Counted from the first letter of the stretch, positions 35,947-45,930 are shown. The stretch is DNA of 64,000 nucleotides from Flammeovirgaceae bacterium SG7u.111 (GCA_034044135.1 CP139021.1:5781635-5845634); one strand, 5' to 3'. Numbers and translations are program-made. Notes: generated by a model not told the origin, from the sequence alone.

Positions 35947-36351
35947 TTAATGATCCCCACCCTTGTAAATCCACATGGACTGGGTTTCCCCAGCTTTTTC
36001 AAACCCACATTTTTCATAAAATTGAATGGCACCTCCATCGGCAACTAAGATTTGCTGGTGGAGGTGTCCGTATTTTTGGGCAAACTTTTTCATAATCATC
36101 TTGCCAACACCTTTCCCATGGTACTCGGGAAGCACCAACAAATGTGGGTAATATACTACCAAATATCCATTGGAAAGCGCATTTCCAATTCCCACAAGTT
36201 TTCCAGCATCCCTAGCGGTCACCAAGTAATCGGAATTTAGCAAAGCTTTATAAAGTTCGTCGGGCTTCTTGGCCGACGACCATTTATTTGCTTCGTATAA
36301 GGCTACTATTTCTTCTTGGCTCACTTCTCTAGCATCACTTATCTTTATCAT
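35947..36351 (-). CDS. GNAT-family N-acetyltransferase
   Basis: A 134-residue cytoplasmic acetyltransferase of the single-domain GNAT fold. The acetyl-CoA loop is LPEYHGKGVGKMIM (about 73-86), preceded by the VVYYPHLLVL strand and followed by GGAIQFYEKCGFEKAGETQSM, the typical C-terminal motif B. The acceptor is unknown. The 3' third is duplicated as a decayed copy at 33652-33771. Confidence 0.87.
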   Translation of the reverse strand: MIKISDAREVSQEEIVALYEANKWSSAKKPDELYKALLNSDYLVTARDAGKLVGIGNALSNGYLVVYYPHLLVLPEYHGKGVGKMIMKKFAQKYGHLHQQILVADGGAIQFYEKCGFEKAGETQSMWIYKGGDH

Positions 36352-36447
36352 TTGCAGGATTTTTAGGATGTGTACTTTTAATAGCCTTAAAACAATCTAT
36401 ATTTATAGAGAATGAAAAATTTTATTTAACGATAAATCCCCCCACTC

Positions 36448-37746
36448 ATGAAAAAAAACTACAACAACCTATTAACACTACTCGCCCTACTTCTTCTCAG
36501 CAGTCAATTTTCTTTTGCCCAACAAACCTATATCCACTGTGGAAAGTTGATAGATGGCGTGGGCGACAAAGCACAAAAAAAGATGACAATAGTGGTGGAA
36601 GGAGAAAAAATTATTTCGGTGCAAAAAGGCTTCAAAAAGCCGGGTGACGATGATAAGTTGATAGACCTTTCTTCCCAAACGGTAATGCCTGGCTTCATGG
36701 ACATGCACGTGCATTTGGAACAGGAAACCAGTCCTACTCGCTACATGGATCGTTTTCGGAAAAATGAGGCAGATATTGCCTTTGAATCTACTGTTTATGC
36801 GAAACGTACCCTAATGGCAGGCTTTACCACCGTGCGCGATTTGGGCGGAAGCGGGGTAAATATATCCATGAGAAAAGCCGTAGATGCTGGCTATATCGTT
36901 GGTCCTAGAATTTTTACCAGCGGAAAATCAATTGCTACCACAGGCGGACACGCCGACCCTACCAACGGAATGAAAAAGAGCCTAATGGGCGACCCTGGCC
37001 CTGCCGAAGGGGTGGTGAACAGCCCTGAAGATGCGAGAAAAGCCGTTCGCCAACGCTACAAAAATGGGGCTGATGTGATAAAAATAACTGCTACGGGTGG
37101 CGTACTGAGCGTGGCAAAAGACGGGCAAAGTCCCCAGTTCAACATGGAAGAGCTTAAAGCTATTGTTGAAACCGCCAAGGACTACAACATGATCACTGCG
37201 GCTCATGCACACGGAGCTGAAGGCATGAAACGTGCAGTACTTGCAGGAATTACTTCGATAGAACACGGTACAAAAATGACGGAAGAAGTGATGGATTTGA
37301 TGATAGAACGAGGAACTTACCTCGTGCCGACCATTACGGCAGGTAAGTCGGTAGCTGAAAAAGCTAAAATCCCTAATTATTATCCAGCTGTAGTAGTTCC
37401 CAAGGCGTTGGAGATAGGTCCTCAAATTCAAGGGACTTTTGCAAAAGCTTATGAAAGAGGTGTAAAAATCGTTTTTGGAACGGATGCCGGCGTATTCCCC
37501 CATGGCGAGAACTGGAAAGAATTTGGATACATGGTAGAGGCAGGAATGCCAGCGATGGAAGCTATCAAATCGGCAACTATGGAAGCTGCCAAACTGCTCC
37601 GCATGGAAGACGAACTTGGCTCGATCCAGCCTGGCAGGTTTGCCGATATAGTAGCCACTCCCGAAAATCCGCTTGAAGAAATAAGCACAATGGGAGAAGT
37701 TATGTTTGTGATGAAAGGAGGGAAAGTTTACAAGTATACAGAGTAG
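36448..37746 (+). CDS. Exported metal-dependent amidohydrolase
   Basis: A 432-residue amidohydrolase-superfamily enzyme with a signal peptide (about 1-25, ending SFAQQ). Metal ligands are visible: His87 and His89 in DMHVHLE, a likely carboxylated Lys in GADVIKI, His in AAHAHG, His in SIEHG and Asp in FGTDAG. The flanking beta-sandwich includes GRFADIVA near the C-terminus. The pattern matches the Xaa-Pro dipeptidase/imidazolonepropionase-like group. Export suggests peptide or amide degradation in the periplasm; the substrate is not evident. It is convergent with the O-methyltransferase gene. Confidence 0.88.
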   Translation: MKKNYNNLLTLLALLLLSSQFSFAQQTYIHCGKLIDGVGDKAQKKMTIVVEGEKIISVQKGFKKPGDDDKLIDLSSQTVMPGFMDMHVHLEQETSPTRYMDRFRKNEADIAFESTVYAKRTLMAGFTTVRDLGGSGVNISMRKAVDAGYIVGPRIFTSGKSIATTGGHADPTNGMKKSLMGDPGPAEGVVNSPEDARKAVRQRYKNGADVIKITATGGVLSVAKDGQSPQFNMEELKAIVETAKDYNMITAAHAHGAEGMKRAVLAGITSIEHGTKMTEEVMDLMIERGTYLVPTITAGKSVAEKAKIPNYYPAVVVPKALEIGPQIQGTFAKAYERGVKIVFGTDAGVFPHGENWKEFGYMVEAGMPAMEAIKSATMEAAKLLRMEDELGSIQPGRFADIVATPENPLEEISTMGEVMFVMKGGKVYKYTE

Positions 37747-37763
37747 CGGACAAAAAGCCCAGA

Positions 37764-37812
37764 AACAAGAAAAGGCAAAGGTGCATTAATTGCAGCTTTG
37801 CCTTTTCTTGTT
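37764..37812. terminator. Bidirectional terminator with perfect 17-bp arms
   Basis: AACAAGAAAAGGCAAAG, a 15-base loop, then its exact reverse complement. It lies between convergent amidohydrolase and methyltransferase genes. Confidence 0.8.
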
Positions 37813-37830
37813 CAAATGCGTTTACATCAT

Positions 37831-38835
37831 TTACACTAACTCAGCTTCCAAAATATACAATGGGGACTTTGTAGGGATCACTCTTGTAAGCTTAAAGCCC
37901 GCCTCATTCAATAAGGAACTAAACTCTTCTCTGGTACGCTCGGCTGCCTGCAACAACATCAACATAACCACGTCCATTGATTTTTCAAAAACCTGCCTTT
38001 TGTCGTTATCAATCAACATTTCTACTATAAGCAACTTCCCTCCTTCTCGCATCGATTTTCTGCAATTTTGGAGAATCTTCAAGCATTGCTCATCTTTCCA
38101 ATTATGCAACACATATTTTATGAGTATGCAATCTGCCGGTGTTTTTATCTCTTCAAAAAAGCTACCTGCTTCATAGGCTAAGCCACTATCGGTCGCTTTC
38201 ACCTGCTCTATTACATGTGGCAAATCGAACAATACAGCGTTGATTTCTGGAGATTTCTGTTTAATATTTTTCAACAAGTTACCTTCCGCTCCGCCAATAT
38301 CCAAGAGGGTATCAAATCCAGAGAAATCATAACTATCAGCCACTGTAGCGTCATAGGTAGAAGACATACTCGACATCGACTGCGAAAATATCTTCCCTCC
38401 TTCAGGATTGATACTCGAAAAATATTGAAATAAATTATCAGCTGCTGGAAAGGCTTGGCTAAAGCTACTTTCTCCTGTTTTTACACTGCTATCGAGATGG
38501 TTAAAAATAGTCCACATCCAGTCGCTACCCATCATCCTGATGAAATTACGTTGCGAACCCGGCACATCGCTTCTCAAAAACTCAGATACATCCGAATTAG
38601 CCACATACCCTTTCTCGTCGAATATGAAAATACCTTGATCAACTAGGACACGTAATAATCGGAAAAGAACTTTGCTTTCTGCCTCGCATTTCTGTGCGAT
38701 CTCATCGACTGACATTGACCCATTGGCCACAATATCGGCAATGTTCAATTCAGCAACAATGTTAAGTGATTTGGTCAATAGCATTTGAGGAAGATAACCC
38801 TTCAAAATAGCTTGTGGAGGCAATTGATTATGCAT
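37831..38835 (-). CDS. SAM-dependent O-methyltransferase (acetylserotonin OMT-like)
   Basis: A 334-residue protein beginning at ATG 38835 (MHNQLPPQAILKGY); the longer frame adds 29 implausible residues. An N-terminal winged-helix dimerisation domain (about 8-95: NIADIVANGSMSVDEIAQ) is followed by a class I methyltransferase domain. SAM motif I is LLDIGGAEGNLL, then DLPHVIEQ, and the later segment KYVLHNWKDEQCLKIL contains the His/Asp region used for catalysis in plant-type O-methyltransferases. It probably methylates a hydroxyl on a small aromatic or polyketide-like molecule. No biosynthetic cluster surrounds it. Confidence 0.82.
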   Translation of the reverse strand: MHNQLPPQAILKGYLPQMLLTKSLNIVAELNIADIVANGSMSVDEIAQKCEAESKVLFRLLRVLVDQGIFIFDEKGYVANSDVSEFLRSDVPGSQRNFIRMMGSDWMWTIFNHLDSSVKTGESSFSQAFPAADNLFQYFSSINPEGGKIFSQSMSSMSSTYDATVADSYDFSGFDTLLDIGGAEGNLLKNIKQKSPEINAVLFDLPHVIEQVKATDSGLAYEAGSFFEEIKTPADCILIKYVLHNWKDEQCLKILQNCRKSMREGGKLLIVEMLIDNDKRQVFEKSMDVVMLMLLQAAERTREEFSSLLNEAGFKLTRVIPTKSPLYILEAELV

Positions 38836-39130
38836 GTATACAAAGTTTTTTTTAATAAAAAGGATTCTGATAAAAAACAAACGAATATATACATATAAAG
38901 TATACTTATAAATAAAGCTCACAAATATTTAACACTGAACCTGTGCATATAAAAATAATTGTTCTTAATGTTTTTGGTATAACAAAAACATACACAAAAG
39001 CCCCTACCCCAAAATCAAAATACGTTAGAACATTGTCTTTTTTGATAGTAAACAATAGACTTTTTATATGAAGGCGAGGTTCTAGGCAAAAACAAAGCCA
39101 TCACCCAAGGTGTTTCCCTCCAAAAGTTGC

Positions 39131-39138
39131 TACCTTTG
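39131..39138 (+). promoter_or_regulatory. Putative -7 box of rlmN
   Basis: TACCTTTG fits TAnnTTTG, 14 bases before the ATG at 39153. The -33 element is weak. Confidence 0.4.
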
Positions 39139-39152
39139 CAGCTTACAATAGT

Positions 39153-40211
39153 ATGTTTATGTCAGAAAATCAACCTGTTAAGAAGGATATACGCAAGTTG
39201 GACTTGCCCGCCATTATCGATTTTTTTGAGAGCAATGGCGAAAAAGCATTCAGAGCCAAGCAAATATATGAGTGGCTGTGGAAAAAATCTGCCCAAAGCT
39301 TTGCCGAAATGACCAACCTTTCCAAAAAAACAAGGGAAATGTTGGAAGCGAACTTTGAAATAAAGCCCGTTGCCGTCCACCAGTCTCAAAAAAGTAGCGA
39401 TGGCACGGTAAAATCATCTTTCAAGCTTCACGATGGACACTTGGTAGAAGGTGTATTGATCCCCACCACCACCCGAATGACAGCTTGTATTTCCTCCCAA
39501 GTAGGCTGCTCGCTTACCTGCAAATTCTGCGCTACAGGCTACATGGACAGGCTCAGAAATCTCGATGCATCAGAAATCTATGACCAAGTAATTGAAGTAA
39601 AAAAGCAGGCGGAGGAAAACTTTGACATGCCTCTTTCTAATATCGTTTATATGGGAATGGGCGAACCTTTACTCAACTACAAAAATGTGTTGCAATCGGT
39701 GGAGTTTATCACTTCTCCTAAGGGCTTGGGCATGTCCCCAAAACGGATCACAGTTTCCACGGCGGGCATTGCCAAAATGATCAAAAAACTAGGGGACGAC
39801 GAAGTGAAGTTCAATCTAGCGCTTTCCTTGCATGCAGCCAACGATGAAAAGCGCGATAAAATCATGCCCATAAACGAGCAGAATAGTTTGCCCGTACTGA
39901 GAGATGCTTTAAAATACTATTTCCAAAAAACGAAAAACCCGATTACTTACGAGTACATCGTTTTCCATAATTTCAACGATTCACTCCAAGATGCTGAGGA
40001 ACTTTACCGCTTCACCAAGCATGTCCCTTGTAAGGTAAACATCATCGAATACAACCCTATTTCCGAGGCAGACTTTGTGAATACGGAAGCCGACAAGCTA
40101 GATAAATTCAGCGCCTATTTGGAGCGAAAAGGGGTAAATGTACATGTCCGCCGAAGCAGGGGAAAAGACATTGACGCAGCTTGTGGGCAATTGGCCAATA
40201 AGGGAAGTTAG
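39153..40211 (+). CDS. rlmN: Dual-specificity 23S rRNA/tRNA adenine-C2 methyltransferase RlmN
   Basis: A 352-residue radical-SAM enzyme methylating C2 of A2503 in 23S rRNA and A37 in some tRNAs. The CxxxCxxC cluster motif is Cys119-x3-Cys123-x2-Cys126 (GCSLTCKFCATG). The catalytic cysteines are Cys112 in TACISSQ and Cys344 in AACGQL. These spacings match E. coli RlmN. MGMGEPLLNYKNV is the SAM-binding motif. The ATG at 39153 (or the second ATG, residue 3) fits family length. Secure call. Confidence 0.97.
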   Translation: MFMSENQPVKKDIRKLDLPAIIDFFESNGEKAFRAKQIYEWLWKKSAQSFAEMTNLSKKTREMLEANFEIKPVAVHQSQKSSDGTVKSSFKLHDGHLVEGVLIPTTTRMTACISSQVGCSLTCKFCATGYMDRLRNLDASEIYDQVIEVKKQAEENFDMPLSNIVYMGMGEPLLNYKNVLQSVEFITSPKGLGMSPKRITVSTAGIAKMIKKLGDDEVKFNLALSLHAANDEKRDKIMPINEQNSLPVLRDALKYYFQKTKNPITYEYIVFHNFNDSLQDAEELYRFTKHVPCKVNIIEYNPISEADFVNTEADKLDKFSAYLERKGVNVHVRRSRGKDIDAACGQLANKGS

Positions 40212-40370
40212 CGGATGTTTTATCATTTTATGTGAAACTTCTGTGAAACTACCACACTTTCTAGCCTTGGTGTTTTAGTTTGTTTTTTTTTCTTTTAAAT
40301 TGGACGACCGCCCGTGTTGGGTAACTTTTTATCTAAAAAAATTATTGTTTAAAGATTTCTCGCTTAGCCA

Positions 40371-40811
40371 ATGGAGACGGAAAAAGTTTTGTTTGAAATC
40401 ATCGATTTCATAGCCAAAGCTACCAAAGAGAACAAAGAAGGGGTATTGAGCGAAGATGAGTTTTCCCGACTAACTATCAATCAGTTTTATTACCTCGACC
40501 TGATAGGGCGTCTTGAAAAACCCACGCTTTCCAAACTTGCCGAAGAGCTGCAGATCACACGCCCTTCGGTTTCTGCTATTGTGAACAAACTCATAGAAAA
40601 AGGCTATGTGTACAAGACCCAATCGGAAGACGACCAGCGAATCTTTTATCTATTTGTATCGGACAGGGGACGGGAGCTCATAGATGCCGAACACAAAATT
40701 TACCGAGCTTTTGCCCTCCATGTAAAAACCACGCTCAACCAAGAAGAGCTTACCCAATTCACAAATATCCTCTCCAAAATCCTCAAAAATCTTCCTGATG
40801 TAAATCAGTAG
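40371..40811 (+). CDS. MarR-family transcriptional regulator
   Basis: A 146-residue winged-helix dimer-forming repressor. The HTH lies at about 60-85 (TLSKLAEELQITRPSVSAIVNKL) and the wing at about 88-105 (GYVYKTQSEDDQRIFYLFVSDRG), with dimerisation helices at both ends. It has no obvious target operon nearby: rlmN is upstream on the same strand and the next gene is convergent, only 34 bases away. The effector is unknown. Confidence 0.87.
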   Translation: METEKVLFEIIDFIAKATKENKEGVLSEDEFSRLTINQFYYLDLIGRLEKPTLSKLAEELQITRPSVSAIVNKLIEKGYVYKTQSEDDQRIFYLFVSDRGRELIDAEHKIYRAFALHVKTTLNQEELTQFTNILSKILKNLPDVNQ

Positions 40812-40844
40812 TCTTAGATGGAAAGCTCCTATCTCCAACTCCGC

Positions 40845-41891
40845 TTATTCTACAAACACCTTTCTACTTGGTTGGCGAAATACCATATCGAGGTTCATAA
40901 ATAATATCTCGCCCATATTTTTACATTGCATAAAGCTTTTTTCTCCATAAAATTCACTGAGCTCAGCACGTAGCTGGCGAATATTTTCTTGTGTAGAAAG
41001 GGTATCTTTTGCCATTGTACTTAGCAGAGCATTTAGCTCCTGTTGGGCACTTTTTATCCTTGTCGCTATTCTCGAGCGCTCTTCTTTCTCGTATTGAGCT
41101 TGGAGCTGGGGAGTCATATACTTAAGCCCTAGCTGGATAATAGGGTTGTTTTCCTTAAAATACTGCGGCATATAAATCGCCCGCCTGCCCTCATAGCAAT
41201 GCTGGTCAAAGTCTATGGCCCGCAACCTAAAATACACCTCATCAAAATCGGGGATAATCTCTACCACATAGTTGTCGGAGCGCATATCGCCCAAAAGCTG
41301 CACCAAGCAACGCTCGTTGAACTTCACAAACTCTTTTGCCAAACGGTGTTCTTGAACCCCTCCTGCATTGAGGTGGTCTTGGATAAATTTATCGCCAGGA
41401 ATACCAGCTATATGCTCTTCTATAAGCGTATTCCCAGTTACCAAATAGTTGATTTTATTGGGTGAGAGCAAATGTTCTATTTCCTGACCGTAAATCCGCG
41501 AAGCATCAGCTTCTTTCACATAAAAATAATCAAAAAGGTCATTGATTTTGTTCACTATCCTGATGCGGAAAGGTTTCGTATTTCCGTGGAGGCAAATATC
41601 AATTCTATCGATATAAAGATGTTCAAAAACAGAGGTATCCCCGCTCGACTTTAAGTGGGCATAAACAAGTTTCAATCCCTGGTGAATCTGCTCTCTGTCC
41701 GAATCCGAATAAAACAATGTTTCCCAAAGTGTATCTTCGCCTCGGCTGTCTTGCAGCGCTACAGACCCAGAATAATGGAATAAGTCCGTGTAGGCAAATG
41801 GGACAGAAATTTCCCGGTTAGACTCTATCAAATAGCTCCTTAGGTAAGGACTTATTTCAAAGGCTGGTTTTTTGGTTGTGATTACTGCCAT
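40845..41891 (-). CDS. Conserved-type hypothetical protein with kinase-like motifs
   Basis: A 348-residue cytoplasmic protein without signal peptide or membrane segment. I did not recognise a named family. The order of motifs suggests a phosphotransferase fold: FYVKEADASRIYGQEIEHLL (Lys126 and Glu137 could be the beta3-Lys/alphaC-Glu pair), EEHIAGIPG as hinge, GDMRSDN (201-207; Asp202, Asn207) as catalytic loop and IDFDQ (226-230) as the metal-binding aspartate segment. This is how APH/HipA-like kinases are laid out. A C-terminal helical region (about 262-315) is coiled-coil-like. Kinase activity is inference only. It is convergent with the MarR gene. Confidence 0.55.
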   Translation of the reverse strand: MAVITTKKPAFEISPYLRSYLIESNREISVPFAYTDLFHYSGSVALQDSRGEDTLWETLFYSDSDREQIHQGLKLVYAHLKSSGDTSVFEHLYIDRIDICLHGNTKPFRIRIVNKINDLFDYFYVKEADASRIYGQEIEHLLSPNKINYLVTGNTLIEEHIAGIPGDKFIQDHLNAGGVQEHRLAKEFVKFNERCLVQLLGDMRSDNYVVEIIPDFDEVYFRLRAIDFDQHCYEGRRAIYMPQYFKENNPIIQLGLKYMTPQLQAQYEKEERSRIATRIKSAQQELNALLSTMAKDTLSTQENIRQLRAELSEFYGEKSFMQCKNMGEILFMNLDMVFRQPSRKVFVE

Positions 41892-42383
41892 GTAAGTGCT
41901 GGCATAAGCCTATTTCTAGTTAAAAAAATAAAAGAAAATCAGTGCCAGAATTAGCTCAAAAAAAATAGCTTCATCCTTTAATTTCACTGCAGTTTTTACT
42001 CTCTGTAAAAATAAACGATTTTTTCAATACTCTCGCTTTTGAATACCCCATTCTTTTTGATGATAATCGTCATGTTTCTCCGACTGTAATATAGCCTACT
42101 TTATTTTTTTTAGGCAAAAAACACTAATAACAACCCCCAATTAATAACTAGATATTGTATTTAGAACCCTTTTTTTGGTAAAAGACAAAAAAGTACCTCT
42201 TAATAAAATGATTGCATACCTACCCCGTTTTTAAGCTGTAACTGAAAAGTGCTATACAACTAACTTAGCTTAATTCAACCATCCTTTTAGCAAAAATATC
42301 TTACAACAAATTCAATAAAACCAATACCGATCAACGAGCTGCTTCAATAGCAACTATTTCTATATGTTAAAGTATTAATTGAA
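41892..42383. other. Long AT-rich intergenic region, no gene seen
   Basis: Nearly 500 bases between divergent genes, with many A/T runs and no credible ORF, tRNA or terminator. It should contain both promoters; the rest is unexplained. Confidence 0.5.
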
Positions 42384-43580
42384 ATGAAACTCAACCTGTA
42401 TTATCTATTTATTTTCGGATTCTTTCTGCTCTTTGCCCATCAAAGTGAAGCCCAAAAATGGAGAATGTCTTTCCAGCCTGAAGAGCCTGTAGATTTTTAT
42501 ATGACCCAAAGTGATGGAAGCGTGTATGCTATGCTGAAGTCGGAGAACTCCCAGAACTTGTTTCTGAGAGTTACCAATAATGAAGGAGTGCATTCACGCT
42601 ATTATTTTAAAGAAGACCCTTATATCCAAGTCCCCTTACCCGAAAATGGATACATAGCACTTATTTCAGAAAATACCGATAAAAGAGTGCAATATGTTTA
42701 TGCATCGCAGCGGATAAACAGACTAGCCTATTCGGATACTAAGAAATTTTTCAGTGCCGCAGAAGGCGCTACGCCCAAAATGATGCTACAAGGACAAAAA
42801 TCCTCTAAAAGAGAACCTGAAACAGTAGCTGAAAGTGATGGTGGAGTTGCTAATATCCAAGACAATGGTGATTTCGAGCCAACCCGGAAAAAGGATATCA
42901 AAAAGGTAGAAAAAGAAGTAGCGGCATTGGCAGAGCAAAACTTGAGTGAAAACCAAAGTACTGCCGAAAGCGCTAGGCTCACCGAAGCACTTGCTGCCAA
43001 CGAGGAATATAAAAACAAAATGGAAACATTGGAAGCCAAGCTCAACAAACTCAACCAAGCCGTTGATCAGCTTCAGAGCGAGCTAGAGGCTTGTGATGGC
43101 AAAGTAAGAAACTATGAATCACCAGTGTATAGCAACAAAAGCATAGTAGTAGGTTTCTCAGGTGGCTTTTTCAACATAAATGAAAAATGTGAAGAATGTG
43201 ATTTAGAGAAGATTACAGGCACCCCTGCAACTTTAGAAGTAGGCATTTCTTTCAATACTGGCAAAATACACAAAGCAGTAATGGTTACTGGCGGTATGCT
43301 TCCTATCAACAAAACTCCCGAATCGTATGTGATGAATCCTATTTTTGGATTGAAAGGAGTATTACAAGCTAAAAAATATGGCGTTTCTGGAGCTATCCAG
43401 ATGACATCGGATATGAAATATACTTCTGGAAAAGCAGGATTTGGACTTTGGGTAATGCCAAATACATTGCTAATGGCCGAAGTTGGGTTTGTGGCAGGAG
43501 ATATGAATTTACTTAATACCAAACAAGTAGCACCTTCAGTTGGCCTTTCATTGGTAAGAAACTTTAGAAAATTAAAATAA
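42384..43580 (+). CDS. Exported coiled-coil protein, unknown function
   Basis: A 398-residue protein with a signal peptide (about 1-24, ending SEAQK). An N-terminal beta domain (25-115) is followed by a disordered linker, and about residues 170-240 form a coiled coil (VEKEVAALAEQNLSENQ, YKNKMETLEAKLNKLNQ). A C-terminal part (250-398) has alternating hydrophobic strands and ends SVGLSLVRNFRKLK, like a small outer-membrane barrel. One CxxC (EKCEECDL) lies at about 271. No family recognised. An envelope location is inferred. Confidence 0.65.
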   Translation: MKLNLYYLFIFGFFLLFAHQSEAQKWRMSFQPEEPVDFYMTQSDGSVYAMLKSENSQNLFLRVTNNEGVHSRYYFKEDPYIQVPLPENGYIALISENTDKRVQYVYASQRINRLAYSDTKKFFSAAEGATPKMMLQGQKSSKREPETVAESDGGVANIQDNGDFEPTRKKDIKKVEKEVAALAEQNLSENQSTAESARLTEALAANEEYKNKMETLEAKLNKLNQAVDQLQSELEACDGKVRNYESPVYSNKSIVVGFSGGFFNINEKCEECDLEKITGTPATLEVGISFNTGKIHKAVMVTGGMLPINKTPESYVMNPIFGLKGVLQAKKYGVSGAIQMTSDMKYTSGKAGFGLWVMPNTLLMAEVGFVAGDMNLLNTKQVAPSVGLSLVRNFRKLK

Positions 43581-43610
43581 GGGTTGGTTAAATGGTTTCT
43601 ATTTGTTCCG

Positions 43611-43637
43611 AAGGAGGCGAAAGCCTCCTTTTTTTAT
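43611..43637 (+). terminator. Intrinsic terminator after the coiled-coil protein gene
   Basis: AAGGAGGC-gaaa-GCCTCCTT hairpin followed by a T-run. Confidence 0.9.
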
Positions 43638-44246
43638 TATAAATACGTTAGATGAGTAGAAACCCCAAAGTGTTTTCTACAATGTTTGTCCACAAACAAA
43701 GGACAGGTGTCATAGCAAAGACCAATTATTCAACTTCAGGTTTTATTCTTCTGGGGCAAATAGCCTTCCCAAAAAAGCCGTACGCAAAAGCCTAAAACAG
43801 CTTAAAGAAAAATGTGGTTGCTAGAAAACAGAACCACTTTACACCTTATGTACAAAAGTTTCCAAAAAAGCTAAGCCTTTGGGCTTAGAATAACGTAGAA
43901 AACTGAAGTGAAGAAGTGGAAAATTTACTTTGGGACAAAAACCAATAAGGATGTTAAAAAATCGTTTTTATAAAAAAATAAAAAATCCCTAACAAATTTT
44001 GAACCAAATACGGAAAAGTATCGTATTTTTACTAATATTCGAACTTTCAATTGGCATCAAAACATGTCAATATTCAAATAGATGAATCTAATAGTCAACG
44101 TAACTAACGAAGGGCTTTTTCAATTAAGTTTTAACCTAAATAATATACTATCAATCTATTTCCTGTAGTTTATTGATTATCAATTACTGCGGCTAATAAA
44201 AGAGCAACATGGTGCTTGAGCGATAAAATCCCTAAAAACTACCTGT
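43638..44246. other. Long intergenic region before rpoN
   Basis: About 600 bases with no credible ORF or RNA. CTAAGCC-tttg-GGCTTAG (around 43871-43888) is a hairpin lacking a T-run. The 3' third is very AT-rich and should carry the rpoN promoter. Confidence 0.5.
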
Positions 44247-45722
44247 ATGCAAAAACTCAATTTAACCCAATCACTATCGCAGAAACTATCTCCGCAACAG
44301 ATACAGTTTATAAAACTGTTGCAGATACCTACCATGGAACTTTCTAGCAGGATAGAAGAAGAGCTAGAGATTAACCCAGCTTTAGAAGAAGGAAAAGACG
44401 AAGGTCCGGAAGATGAAGCAATTGGCTCCGATAGCGAAGAGGACTATGCAGATGATTACGATGAACTTGCCGATGTAGACCCTGTACAGGAAGTCAACAT
44501 AGAAGAATATATAAGTGGTGATGATATCAGCGGTTACAAAATGCAAGGTGATGGTGGAATGGAAGAAGAAGATAGGGAAATGCCTATTGCTACCATGTCT
44601 ACCCTTACAGAATCCTTGCTCGACCAACTGGGCTATTTACGCCTAGATGAAAGGCAGCTTACCATAGGAGAACAATTAATAGGCAGTATAGATGGAGATG
44701 GGTACGTAAGAAGAGATATTGAAGCTATAGTAAATGACCTTGCTTTTACAAGAAATATCGATACTACCGAGCAAGAAATCGAAGCAATTTTAAAGCAAAT
44801 TCAACACTTCGATCCGCCTGGAATTGCTGCTAGAGATTTGCAAGAATGCCTGTATCTGCAACTTCTTCGCAAAGACCAAGAAAGCCTAACGGTAAAGCAC
44901 GCTATCAAAATAGTGATGCTTTGCTTCGAAGAATTTAAAAAGAAGCATTATAGCAAAATAGAAAAGAAGATTGGGCTTACCGAAAGCCAGCTGAAAGATG
45001 CTATAAGCATTATTATAAAGCTTAACCCCAAACCGGGCGAAAGCATTAGCTCGTTCTCCAAGACCCAATACCTCACTCCCGACTTTATATTAAAAGAAGT
45101 AGCAGGGCGACTTGAAGTTTCCCTCAACTCTAAAAATGCCCCCGAACTCCGGGTGAGTAGGTCTTATGCCGATATGCTCGATTCGTACGACAAGAGCAAG
45201 AATAAGAAAAAAGACAAAAAGCTGAGACAAACAGTCACATTTGTAAAGCAGAAACTCGATGCCGCCAAATGGTTTATAGATGCCATTAAACAGCGCCAAG
45301 AAACGCTACTAAAAACCATGCGGGCAATCATCATGTATCAAGAAGAGTTTTTCTTCACCGGCGATGAGGGCAAACTCCGCCCCATGATCCTCAAGGACAT
45401 TGCCCAAGAAATTGGGATGGATATTTCCACTGTATCGAGGGTGGCAAACAGTAAATCTGTTCAGACTGATTTTGGCTTATTTCCCCTAAAGTTTTTCTTC
45501 TCCGAAAGCATCACTACCGATACGGGCGAAGATGTAAGTAGCAAAGAAGTGAAACATGTGCTCAAAAATATTATTGAAGCAGAGGACAAACGTAAACCGC
45601 TTTCCGATGATAAATTGGAAAAAATGCTAAAGGACAAAAGCTACCAAATTGCCCGACGGACAGTTGCCAAATACCGCGAGCAGTTAGGCATTCCCGTAGC
45701 AAGGCTCAGGAAAGAGCTTTAA
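44247..45722 (+). CDS. rpoN: RNA polymerase sigma-54 factor
   Basis: A 491-residue sigma-54. Region I (1-50: LTQSLSQKLSPQQIQFIKLLQ) is the activator-responsive domain, followed by an acidic region II (about 50-110, rich in Glu/Asp). The core-binding domain (about 115-300) includes FDPPGIAARDLQECL. The DNA-binding part has an HTH (AQEIGMDISTVSRVANSK) and the RpoN box ARRTVAKYRE near the C-terminus. It needs AAA+ enhancer-binding activators, none of which is in the window. Monocistronic, with a strong terminator. Confidence 0.97.
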   Translation: MQKLNLTQSLSQKLSPQQIQFIKLLQIPTMELSSRIEEELEINPALEEGKDEGPEDEAIGSDSEEDYADDYDELADVDPVQEVNIEEYISGDDISGYKMQGDGGMEEEDREMPIATMSTLTESLLDQLGYLRLDERQLTIGEQLIGSIDGDGYVRRDIEAIVNDLAFTRNIDTTEQEIEAILKQIQHFDPPGIAARDLQECLYLQLLRKDQESLTVKHAIKIVMLCFEEFKKKHYSKIEKKIGLTESQLKDAISIIIKLNPKPGESISSFSKTQYLTPDFILKEVAGRLEVSLNSKNAPELRVSRSYADMLDSYDKSKNKKKDKKLRQTVTFVKQKLDAAKWFIDAIKQRQETLLKTMRAIIMYQEEFFFTGDEGKLRPMILKDIAQEIGMDISTVSRVANSKSVQTDFGLFPLKFFFSESITTDTGEDVSSKEVKHVLKNIIEAEDKRKPLSDDKLEKMLKDKSYQIARRTVAKYREQLGIPVARLRKEL

Positions 45723-45748
45723 ATACTCACCAAAAAGACACTACCTGT

Positions 45749-45774
45749 AGGCGCAAGAAATTGCGCCTTTTTTT
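45749..45774 (+). terminator. Intrinsic terminator after rpoN
   Basis: AGGCGCAA-gaaa-TTGCGCCT hairpin with a seven-T tail. Confidence 0.92.
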
Positions 45775-45930
45775 ATCCCTCATCATAACAAAATTCCAAA
45801 CACACCATCTTTTTAGAGCTACAAGGTTTGGATAAAAACAAAACATTGTGTATATTAAAATAATATTCTCACACACCCAGTTTCAACTCCACTTCACACC
45901 ACTCTCTTTTTTAACTCATACATTAAAACT

